Source of the DNA: an uncultured Halioglobus sp.
Lineage (GTDB): Bacteria > Pseudomonadota > Gammaproteobacteria > Pseudomonadales > Halieaceae
Length of the DNA stretch: 25,756 bases
NCBI GenBank assembly: GCA_905480565.1
Contig: CAJQQW010000021.1
Span: forward strand, 1-25,756
Reading direction: 5' to 3'
Positions 15,649-23,500 of the stretch are shown piece after piece; positions within the stretch are counted from its first letter, which is position 1, and each line of letters begins with the position of its first letter. The notes under the pieces are model-generated. The model worked only from the letters and a program-made list of their open reading frames with translations. It ran no database searches and was not told the DNA's origin. Both the position numbers and the translations under genes were made by a program.

Positions 15649-16905
15649 GTGACCGCACCCACAGCTAACGACAACCGTCCACTGGCGGACATGACCCTGT
15701 TCGACACCGACACCCTCAAGTGCCCCTACCACTATGACAAGACGCTGCGTGACGAGGTGCCGGTCTATCAGGACCCCGAGTCCGGAGTTTTTATCATTTC
15801 GACCTACGACCTGGTTCGCCAGGCACACAAAAACGATGAAGTCTTTTCCAACGAGTTCACCCTCGCTCTGGGTGCCGCAGGCAAGCTGGATGACGATGTT
15901 GTAGCCGCAATGAAGGATACCTACGACCTCGGCAAGGGCACTTTATTAACTGTCGACGACCCGGACCACGAGATGTATCGCAATACGGTGCGGGATTTCT
16001 TTCTGGCGAAAAATTTGCAGCACTATAAGAACTGGACCAATGACCTGGCAGAGCGCATGGTCGCAGACTTGCCCTCGGGCGAGGAGTTTTGTTTTATCGA
16101 GCGCTTCTCCCGCCCACTGCCTCTATCGGTGATCATGCACGTCCTCGGCATCCCACTGGACATGATAGACCTCACTTTTAAATGGACCGTAGCCAATGTG
16201 AACGTGCTGTCACTGGTGGCGGACAAGCAACAGCTACTCGCAGCCCACGCGGCGGTGAAGGAAGAGTACGACTGGTTTGTCACCGCGCTGGACGACAGGC
16301 GCGCCAACCCGCGTGATGACCTCCTCAACCTCATTGCCCACGCCGAGGTTGAAGGCCGTCCGATGACTATCGAGGAGCAACTGGGCCACTGCACCCAGTT
16401 CCTCGTAGCGGGCAACGAAACGACCACCGCAACTCTGGCTGAAGGTATTCGCCAGCTGTGCCTCAACCCGGAACAGGAGGCCGCGGTGCGCAACGATCCT
16501 TCCCTTATCCCCAACCTGGTGGAGGAGACCCTGCGCCTTGCATCACCCACGTCGAACATGTGGCGCATGACCAAGAAGGACCACACTATGGGCGGTGTAG
16601 AAATACCCGCCGGCAGCATGGTGCTGTTAAAATACTTTTCCTCCAACCACGACGAAAACATGTTTGAAAAGCCTATGGAATTCGACGTTACCCGAGGCAA
16701 CGCCAAGCGGCATATCGCCTTCGGTTTTGGCACGCATGTGTGCATCGGGCAGCACCTGTCGCGTCTCGAAATGATCGCCGCCTGGGAGAAAATCTTCGCA
16801 GGCACCAAGGGCATGCGGCTGGCAGGCGACCCTTCGGAATTGGAATACATGCCCAATATTCTGCTGCGCGGTCTCGAGCGCCTACCGGTTATTTTTGAGA
16901 AGTAA
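15649..16905 (+). CDS. Cytochrome P450
   Basis: A 418-residue soluble bacterial P450. The haem-binding loop is FGFGTHVCIGQHLSRLEM, with the axial thiolate Cys365. The I-helix oxygen-activating motif is AGNETTT (254-260) and the K-helix motif ExxR is Glu293 to Arg296. There is no membrane anchor, as expected for class I enzymes that use a ferredoxin and reductase; neither partner is encoded in this window. The GTG start at 15649 follows GAGGGA by six bases, and the N-terminus after it is typical of soluble bacterial P450s. It would hydroxylate a hydrophobic substrate (terpenoid, steroid, alkane or fatty acid); the subfamily cannot be named by eye. Expression is probably controlled through the palindrome overlapping its promoter. 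Confidence 0.96.
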   Translation: MTAPTANDNRPLADMTLFDTDTLKCPYHYDKTLRDEVPVYQDPESGVFIISTYDLVRQAHKNDEVFSNEFTLALGAAGKLDDDVVAAMKDTYDLGKGTLLTVDDPDHEMYRNTVRDFFLAKNLQHYKNWTNDLAERMVADLPSGEEFCFIERFSRPLPLSVIMHVLGIPLDMIDLTFKWTVANVNVLSLVADKQQLLAAHAAVKEEYDWFVTALDDRRANPRDDLLNLIAHAEVEGRPMTIEEQLGHCTQFLVAGNETTTATLAEGIRQLCLNPEQEAAVRNDPSLIPNLVEETLRLASPTSNMWRMTKKDHTMGGVEIPAGSMVLLKYFSSNHDENMFEKPMEFDVTRGNAKRHIAFGFGTHVCIGQHLSRLEMIAAWEKIFAGTKGMRLAGDPSELEYMPNILLRGLERLPVIFEK

Positions 16906-16944
16906 TAACAACTCGCGGCAGCGATCTCCTGCCGGCGTATGATG

Positions 16945-16982
16945 ACGCGGGGACCACAGTATTCTGTGCGCCCCTGCCGCGT
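16945..16982 (+). terminator. Imperfect stem-loop after the P450 gene, possible terminator
   Basis: ACGCGG (16945-16950) pairs with CCGCGT (16977-16982), and an inner CACAG-TATT-CTGTG stem (16955-16968) closes the loop. The structure begins 39 bp after the P450 stop. No T-tract follows, so it may only stabilise the 3' end of the message. Confidence 0.4.
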
Positions 16983-17074
16983 TATGTGGAAATGAATGCA
17001 CCCACGTCCTTTCGACAACATCAATCAACGACAGTTGAATCAAGATATTTTCGACGTAACCAGTGTGCCGATGG

Positions 17075-17091
17075 AACCATTGATCATGGTT
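17075..17091. repeat. Short inverted repeat next to the pentanucleotide tract
   Basis: AACCAT (17075-17080) and ATGGTT (17086-17091) flank TGATC, forming a 17-bp near-palindrome four bases before the tandem repeat begins. This size fits a small operator but could be chance. Confidence 0.4.
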
Positions 17092-17094
17092 GGC

Positions 17095-17139
17095 TTGAGT
17101 TGAGTTGAGTTGTGTTGTGTTGTGTTGTGTTGTGTTGAG
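17095..17139 (+). repeat. Pentanucleotide tandem repeat (TTGAG/TTGTG, nine units)
   Basis: Three TTGAG units (17095-17109) are followed by five TTGTG units (17110-17134) and one more TTGAG (17135-17139), 45 bp in all without interruption. It lies about 130 bp upstream of the YdcF-like start, in non-coding DNA. The block structure suggests that a point change inside the tract was later amplified by slippage. Confidence 0.95.
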
Positions 17140-17267
17140 AGCCAATGTAAATAGCTGTAATCGGTTTTCCCAAGTACGTTACACTTCTGGCTGACCGCCA
17201 GAAAAAAGCTGCGCGGCCCGAAGGATAAACCGCAACGAAAACGATAGCTGGCAGCAAGGGAGACCAC

Positions 17268-18032
17268 ATGCTTTCGACTCTACTCAAATTATCCAGTCTG
17301 CTGGTCTACCCCCTTACTCTTTCCCTGTTACTGGGCTTTCTGGGAATGCTGGTTTGGCGACTGGGTTTAAGGCGCACCGGGGCAACTACTGTATTCGGGT
17401 CACTGCTTTGGCTCTATGTTTGCTCAACCGCCAGCTTTTCCTACCTGCTCATAGGCAAGCTGGAAGAAAATTACCCTTCCCAGCCCATGTCAGAGATTCC
17501 GCGGGCAGATGCTATCGTCCTGCTTGGTGGCGCACTGCGTGGCGATTCCGCTATGGGCATATTACCCGACCTCAACCAGTACGCCGACCGCCTGGTACAT
17601 GCAGTAGCGCTCTACAAGGCGGGCAAGGCTGACTATATAGTGCTCACCGGGGGGTCCGCGCCCGGGGCGCGTTCTGAGGCGCGTCTGATGCAAGACGTAT
17701 TGGCGGTCATGGGTGTCCCCCCAAGCGCGCTCATACTCGAAGAACAGAGTAAAAATACACATGACAACGCCGTAAACAGTGCCGCTATCCTGAAGCAGCG
17801 GGGCATGCAGCGCATACTGCTGGTCAGCTCGGCATTCCATATGCGCAGGGCGGACGCGCTGTTCAAACGCCAGGGCCTTGACGTAATACCCGCGCCCACC
17901 GACTACCAGCAGGTTCTTATCACCTCCACACTGCCTGCGGGCATTCCAGGTGTGAAGAATCTGTCCCGCACCACCGAGGCGCTGCACGAATTCGTAGGGT
18001 ACGAGGTTTACCGCATGCGCGGCTGGCTATAG
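17268..18032 (+). CDS. YdcF/ElyC-like DUF218 membrane protein
   Basis: A 254-residue protein with two N-terminal membrane helices (about residues 9-31 and 38-62) and a DUF218 domain from about residue 80. Family landmarks are ADAIVLLGGALRGD, DYIVLTGGSA, EEQSKNTHDNAVNSA and ILLVSSAFHMRRADALF. ElyC of this family affects peptidoglycan and envelope biogenesis in Escherichia coli; YdcF homologues have been reported to bind S-adenosylmethionine. The domain should face the periplasm. AAGGGAGA lies a few bases before the ATG at 17268. The gene stands alone and is convergent with the TonB-receptor gene, with 90 bp between them. A tandem repeat upstream may influence its expression. Confidence 0.88.
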   Translation: MLSTLLKLSSLLVYPLTLSLLLGFLGMLVWRLGLRRTGATTVFGSLLWLYVCSTASFSYLLIGKLEENYPSQPMSEIPRADAIVLLGGALRGDSAMGILPDLNQYADRLVHAVALYKAGKADYIVLTGGSAPGARSEARLMQDVLAVMGVPPSALILEEQSKNTHDNAVNSAAILKQRGMQRILLVSSAFHMRRADALFKRQGLDVIPAPTDYQQVLITSTLPAGIPGVKNLSRTTEALHEFVGYEVYRMRGWL

Positions 18033-18122
18033 CCGGACAATGCGTAAATGCGGAGCGTCAGGCCAAACTTATAGAAGGCCCGTCTGCAGTTAAGCAGATT
18101 GCACCGAGCCGGCGCCGCACAA

Positions 18123-20018
18123 TCAGAGTATAAAACGCACACCGAAACGAAATTTACGGCCCGGTGCAGGAAAACCTACCGCGCTTTCATAGTCCTCATC
18201 CAACACATTGTCAGCAGAGAGCTGCAACTCCCAGGCGGGCGCCGGCTGCCAGTGTAAGACCCAGTCGAGAACATAGTAGTCGTCCAGTTCTTGCGTGACT
18301 TCTTCACCGGTATATCGCGAAGCAGCCCACTGCTCCCCCGAGTAGCGGTATTCGAACACCGCGCCCCAGGCGCCATTGATTTGCCAGTTGCCCACTACGC
18401 TCGCGGTCCAGCGAGGGCGGCCGGTAAGCTTTGTGTCCTCGTTTTTAACATCGATATCGGTATACGTCCCCTGGGCACGCAGGCTAACATCGGCAACCGG
18501 CTGCCACGTAGTCTGCAATTCTGCACCACTGGTCTGCACCCTGCTGCGATTTACATTGCGAAAAAGCTCATCGTCAAAGTCCACCAGATCCTTGAAGTCA
18601 TTGTTAAACCAGCCCGCCTCCAGCGACAGGGTATTACCAGCCTGCCAGGCCACGCTGGCATCCCAGCTCTCACCCTTCTCTGGCTCGAGTGTTGGATTAC
18701 CTACCAGCCCATGCCCCAGTGCGTAAAAACTGGGTAGCTTGAATGCTTGTCCCCAGTTGGCTGAAAACGTCAGTGTATCCGTCGGCGAATAGGCTGCACC
18801 AGCCTGCCACGATGTTTCACTGTCGAAATCATCCGGCTCGTCATAACGGACACTGCCCTGTAACAACACCGAATCGAGCGGTGTGGCGGATACGCCGGTG
18901 AACACGCCCCAGGTGTCGCGGTCCAGGTCGAAATCTGTCGCGATAAGATTACCAAAAAAATCCAGATAGCCATCACTTTCGCCCTCCTCATGCCGGACGT
19001 CAGCACCGGCACTGACAGACACCCCTTCGATGAGCGCTAGCGTATTCACCCACTGCAGCTTGTCACGGATAAAGTCAGTATCAGCAGCGTTGGGCGGCAC
19101 TTCACTGTAGGGGGCAATACCAGGCGAGTTATAATTTTCCTGCGCATCAAACCGGCTTGTTTGCAGGGCGCTGCGCCACCTCGAATTCACCTGATAGACC
19201 CAAGCCAGTGAAAATACCTGCTGGGTATAGTCACTTTTGTCCTGTGCATCCACACTCGCAAACTGCGGGCCGCCGCTCTGCTCCGGCCATGTTTCACGGT
19301 TACCATCAAGGTAGCGATAAGCGATATTCAACTGGTGAGCGTCACTGGGGCGCCACCCGAGACGCAGGTTTGCACTGTCGTGATCGCGCTTGCTGTTGCG
19401 CACCGGCTGACCATCATCACGATCAGTCAGCTCCACCGCGTAACTGACATCACCCACCGAGCCCAGCGCACTGGCGGCCAGGGTATAGTAATCGTCCTCA
19501 CCCATCTCCGCATGAAATCGCTGACTATGCCCCTGCCCCGGGCGACGGGTAATGATATTGATGACACCCGCAAGTGCATCAGACCCGTAAATGGACGACT
19601 GCGCCCCGCGCACAACCTCGATACGCTCGACCATATCAGGGTTGAGGTTGGCGAAGTCATAACTACCCCCACGCGAGTTTGTGGGGTCATTCACCTCTAC
19701 ACCGTCAACCAACACCAGGGTAAAGTTGGATTCACCCCCGCGGATAGATACGGCCGTGAGACCGCCCGGACCACCTTGCTCCTCTACCAACAATCCCGGC
19801 AATGTCTTGAGCAAATCGGCTACGCTCGTCTTGTTAAGCGCGGCGATCTGCTCGTCGTCCAATATCGATACGTCGCTGGTGATGGCGGAACGCGGGGCAT
19901 AGGTTCCGGTTACCACGACAGTCTCCAGCGCTGCGGGTGCTTTTTCGCGACCATCAACAAGCCCTGTGCCAGTCACGAGACAAAATACCGAAAGACTGAG
20001 TATTCCTGTACGCTTCAA
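18123..20018 (-). CDS. TonB-dependent outer-membrane receptor (BtuB-like), TTG start
   Basis: A 631-residue outer-membrane receptor. It has a signal peptide (to about residue 23), a TonB box region LETVVVTGTY, and a plug domain with VADLLKTLPGLLVEEQGG, VSIRGGESNFTLVLVDGVEVND and IEVVRGAQSSIYGSDALAGVINIIT. A beta barrel follows, ending in the C-terminal Phe-Ile-Leu typical for Bam recognition. The plug sequence resembles the BtuB/cobalamin-receptor group, but ligand cannot be told from it. No cobalamin riboswitch is visible in the 110 bp upstream. The start codon is TTG (20016-20018), with AGGGGAG four bases before; no ATG is available until deep in the plug, so this start is well supported and may limit translation. 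It is divergent from the TMEM220-like gene. Confidence 0.93.
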   Translation of the reverse strand: MKRTGILSLSVFCLVTGTGLVDGREKAPAALETVVVTGTYAPRSAITSDVSILDDEQIAALNKTSVADLLKTLPGLLVEEQGGPGGLTAVSIRGGESNFTLVLVDGVEVNDPTNSRGGSYDFANLNPDMVERIEVVRGAQSSIYGSDALAGVINIITRRPGQGHSQRFHAEMGEDDYYTLAASALGSVGDVSYAVELTDRDDGQPVRNSKRDHDSANLRLGWRPSDAHQLNIAYRYLDGNRETWPEQSGGPQFASVDAQDKSDYTQQVFSLAWVYQVNSRWRSALQTSRFDAQENYNSPGIAPYSEVPPNAADTDFIRDKLQWVNTLALIEGVSVSAGADVRHEEGESDGYLDFFGNLIATDFDLDRDTWGVFTGVSATPLDSVLLQGSVRYDEPDDFDSETSWQAGAAYSPTDTLTFSANWGQAFKLPSFYALGHGLVGNPTLEPEKGESWDASVAWQAGNTLSLEAGWFNNDFKDLVDFDDELFRNVNRSRVQTSGAELQTTWQPVADVSLRAQGTYTDIDVKNEDTKLTGRPRWTASVVGNWQINGAWGAVFEYRYSGEQWAASRYTGEEVTQELDDYYVLDWVLHWQPAPAWELQLSADNVLDEDYESAVGFPAPGRKFRFGVRFIL

Positions 20019-20131
20019 AAATCTCCCCTTGTGATCGAAAAAAACCTGCTGTCTTAAGATAAGACCATGCTATCTATTAGCGCTTTCAAGCTCGCCAACC
20101 GCAAGGTTGATACTGCATACTATGCGTTACG

Positions 20132-20476
20132 ATGCCTAACATTTTTTTCCTCGTGATCTACCTACTGTGCGCTGCGGTGCAGTATAACGACCCGGACGCG
20201 TTGCCCTGGGTAGCGCTCTACCTCAGCGCCGCTGCCATGTGTGCCGCCCGGCTGCGCAAACGACTCCCCGAATGGCTACCGAAACTGCTTTTCATCGTCA
20301 GTCTTTTGTGGATGGGAGCGCTATTGCCCAATATTATTGGCCAGGTTAGCCCACGAGACGTTGCTGCTTCGATCAGCATGCAAACGACGGCCGTTGAGGA
20401 AGCGCGGGAGATAGGCGGACTATTCCTTGTGGCACTGTGGTCCGGCATGATCGCGCTGCGACGCATCACCGCTTGA
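20132..20476 (+). CDS. Small TMEM220-like membrane protein
   Basis: A 114-residue protein with four hydrophobic segments. The VQYNDPDALPWVALY motif early in the chain is the recognisable signature of the TMEM220 family, whose biochemical function is unknown. The ATG at 20132 has no clear ribosome-binding site. It is divergent from the TonB-receptor gene with 113 bp between starts, and convergent with the large fusion gene, from which it is separated by only 15 bp. A strong terminator hairpin follows its stop. Confidence 0.8.
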   Translation: MPNIFFLVIYLLCAAVQYNDPDALPWVALYLSAAAMCAARLRKRLPEWLPKLLFIVSLLWMGALLPNIIGQVSPRDVAASISMQTTAVEEAREIGGLFLVALWSGMIALRRITA

Positions 20477-20483
20477 TGTACCC

Positions 20484-20511
20484 CGGCTGTTTCAGGATTC
20501 ACGAAACGCCG
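20484..20511 (+). terminator. Rho-independent terminator of the TMEM220-like gene
   Basis: CGGC-T-GTTTC (20484-20493) pairs with GAAACGCCG (20503-20511), a 9-bp stem with one bulged T and a 9-nt loop. It is followed by TAATTTTAT. It begins seven bases after the stop codon and overlaps the last codons of the convergent fusion gene. Confidence 0.6.
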
Positions 20512-23500
20512 TAATTTTATCGCCCTTTCGATGAATTACGAGGCTATTAACCTCTCCTCCGGGCTCTGCAACGAATTCGATCTCCAGCAGTTCGCCGCCC
20601 TCTTCTGCACTGAAACGCGTCTCAGACAGCGGAGTCAGTGGTGAAGTACCGTACAATGGCACCGAAATAAAGAGTCCATCTGCCTCTTCAGTAATGGTGA
20701 GTGTTGCGAAACTGATCGCATACTCACCGACGAAAAGCCCATAGCCACGATCAAAGGGTATCGCGCGCAGTTCACTGGCTGTCCATGCCTTATCTCGCCC
20801 TGCACTGGCAGTGCGAATATTGCTCGCCACAACAATACTTACCGGGTCAGCTTGGTTGCCCCAGCTGCGCCGTAGGTACGTCATCAGCCCCGCCAGTGTC
20901 CTATCATCCATTTCCTGCAGTTGTCTGTGCCCGGGCATGACCCCGTCGAACCACTGTCCACCAACATTAACGGGGCCGCTCATACCCTGCAGGATGATGC
21001 GTCCCAACCACTCCGGTGGGCCGGTAACCCAGGACGCACCCGCGAGTGGCGGTGCAAGACCTGCAATGCCTTCACCGGACAGCCCGTGGCAAGCACCACA
21101 GCGCGGATAAAATGCCTTCCCCGCTGCCATAGTCTCCAGTTGCTCCGGGCTAAGCGGCGTAATACCCAGCGCCAACTCATCGGTTGGCCAGGTGAAGGCA
21201 GCTCGAGCTGCCATGCGCGCTGCCCATAAAGGGCTCTCGCCGCTTATCTCACCGTCGGTAAATATGGCGGGCGCGGCATCCAGATGGGCGGGCACAAAAC
21301 CACTGCGGCGGGCCACCCATTGCATGCCCCTCAGCAGAGCCACTTGCTGCCACGCGTTTTCATTCTCGCGTGACGCAGCCAATGTCAGTAAATTGAGCAG
21401 GGCCGGATTGGCTGCAGCGCTTGATGCCGTGTCACCGCGCAAGCTGAGATAGGCGTTAGCCGCCAGAAACTTCAAAACAGCCCTGCCTTGAGCCGTGGCT
21501 TCCACCATCGTCCCTGCGGCCAGGTACTCCGAAAGAAAATGCAATTCTCGACCCGACACCGCACGCTCCACGGCCTGGGTGACATAAGGGCTGGCCAGGT
21601 GACTCGCAAGAAGCTTCGCAAGGGCTTGCCGTATATCGACCCGGTCCGCGAACTGACCCATGGCCAGCGCCAGTTGCAGCGTCACCGCCTCAGCCCCCAA
21701 AGTCTGCTGCGTGTGCAAGATCAGAAGATCTTCCGGGGACAGCAGCGCTGCGCCGGCACGCAGCGCCTGCACCTGCCGATGAGGGTCGTCCTGGACAGCC
21801 AACTCCAGTACAAGATCGCGCTGCAATTCATCCCTGCCCTGCAAGGTCCAGATAGCATGCAGGGCGGGCAGAGTCTCCTCTCCCCGGGCCACGGCTTCCA
21901 ACGCCGTGCGGTAATCGCCTTCTCGGGTCAGCAACAATCGCTGAGCGGTATCGCGGACCCAACCATTGTCGTGGGACAACGCGCCAATGAGTTCATCGGT
22001 GGACGCCAACGCCAACTTTGGGAACGCCCGCTCTGGTTTACCCTTACTATGGCGTATGCGCCAAATGCGCCCCATACCAATAGGGGTGTCCAGTTGCCGC
22101 TCGAAAATCTGCTCGCGCAACTCGTCGGTCAGAAAGTGATCGTCCTGCACGATGCCCCGGTACATGTCTATGACATACAGGGCACCATCGGGGCCATTGT
22201 AGGCATCCACCGGCCGGAAGCGCTCATCCGTCGACCCTAAAAAATCCCGTTTTCCCCAGCGCGGGTCAGCGTATAGCTGTTGCTCCGCTGTGAGCGCAAC
22301 ACCCTCCTCGCGCATCGCGAACTGTGCCACGACATTGCCCGCAACCTCGGGGACAAAGACATCTCCGTGATAGCGCCGGGGAAACTGATCTCCTAGGTAG
22401 GCCACCAGCCCACTGACTCCTGTAGCCCGATTAAGCCTGCCATCTGCTCGCAAGGTATCGGGCAGGTAGGCGCGATTGACCCCCGGGTTCACCCTCACTG
22501 AGTGCACGGGAGCCGGATTGGTCAGGTTCACCCCAAGCCCCTGCAGCGGGCGCAGTCGACCCGCCTGGACCAGATCCTCCCCGGAAAATAAATCCGCCTG
22601 TAGCCACGTGGAGTTATGGTTGTACAGAAGGCGTCCCACGGCATCCCGGGTAATACCCCACTGCCCCCGATTGGGACCCCGACGCTCCAATAACTCACCG
22701 CTTTTCAGGCGCAGGGCGCGATTGGATTTGGCGTTATACAGCCAGTTGTCCAAGCCCAGCAGAAGGCCATTCTCCATGTGCTCGACATTGCTCTCAACGT
22801 CGACTGCGTAGTCACCAACGCGTCGTTTCCTATCACACAATGATGCACGGTCGGGGAGTTCACATAACCACAGGTGGGGTGGCTCAGCCACCAGCACCCC
22901 TTCGTTGACAACCGCCACCGCACGGGCATTGACCAATCCGCCCAGGAACACCTCGCTGCTGTCCATGCGGCCATCCCCGTCTGTATCTTCAAGCCTAACA
23001 ACCTGACCCAGCGGCGCATTGCTGTCATTGCCATAAGCATCGCGCATGTAGCCACGCAGCTCTACCACATAGAGACGACCATACTCGTCCCACGCCATGG
23101 CGACCGGCTCCTCGACGAGCGGCTCTGCTGCCACCAGCTCGATCTCAAAGCCCGGTGCAATGCGGAAAGCCGCCAAAGCCTGTGCTGGATTCAGTACAGG
23201 CGCAGGGCGCTTGTCCAGTGACTCGTAAGGCAGAGGCTCTGCGCTTTTTTCTCTTAGCGCGAACCACGCGAAATCGCCTATATCAAACCTTGCACCACAA
23301 CGGGCAGGCTGAATACGCAAACGCCCGCGTTCAGACAAACCGGGATCGGCTACACGCATCACATCGACCTCACCGATCGTAACAGTGACCGCGTCCGCTA
23401 CCGTCACACCGCTGACTTGATGCTTATCGGCCGGTTGCAACATCACCGGCTCCAGTACACGCTCACCGGCGGCAGTCACCAGACGGGCTTCGGCGCGGTC

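Larger units (their letters stand above)
16906..17267. other. Non-coding region between the P450 and YdcF-like genes
   Basis: These 362 bp hold no convincing gene. They contain an imperfect long hairpin just after the P450 gene, a short inverted repeat (17075-17091), a pentanucleotide tandem repeat (17095-17139), and the ribosome-binding site AAGGGAGA before the next gene. The minus-strand open frames across the repeat only translate the repeat and are not genes. Confidence 0.6.

Noticed and set aside
16023..17024. A 333-codon minus-strand open frame opposite the P450 gene
   Set aside because: It lies antisense to a clear P450 and is very rich in Ser and Arg, with no domain features.
17095..17139. 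CRISPR array or direct-repeat locus
   Set aside because: The units are five bases long and contiguous with no spacers, so this is a simple tandem repeat.
18061..18122. Terminator between the YdcF-like and TonB-receptor genes
   Set aside because: Only a 5-bp stem (TCTGC and GCAGA at 18083-18098) without a T-tract was seen, too weak to call.
19335..20057. A 240-codon plus-strand open frame opposite the TonB receptor
   Set aside because: It lies antisense to the conserved plug domain and shows no signal peptide, domain or ribosome-binding site.
20019..20131. Cobalamin riboswitch upstream of the TonB receptor
   Set aside because: The region is short and I found neither the B12-box-like sequence nor the expected stems.
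21488..22240. A 250-codon plus-strand open frame opposite the large fusion gene
   Set aside because: It is antisense to the propeller and helical-repeat region, with a Gln/Arg-rich composition and no family resemblance.
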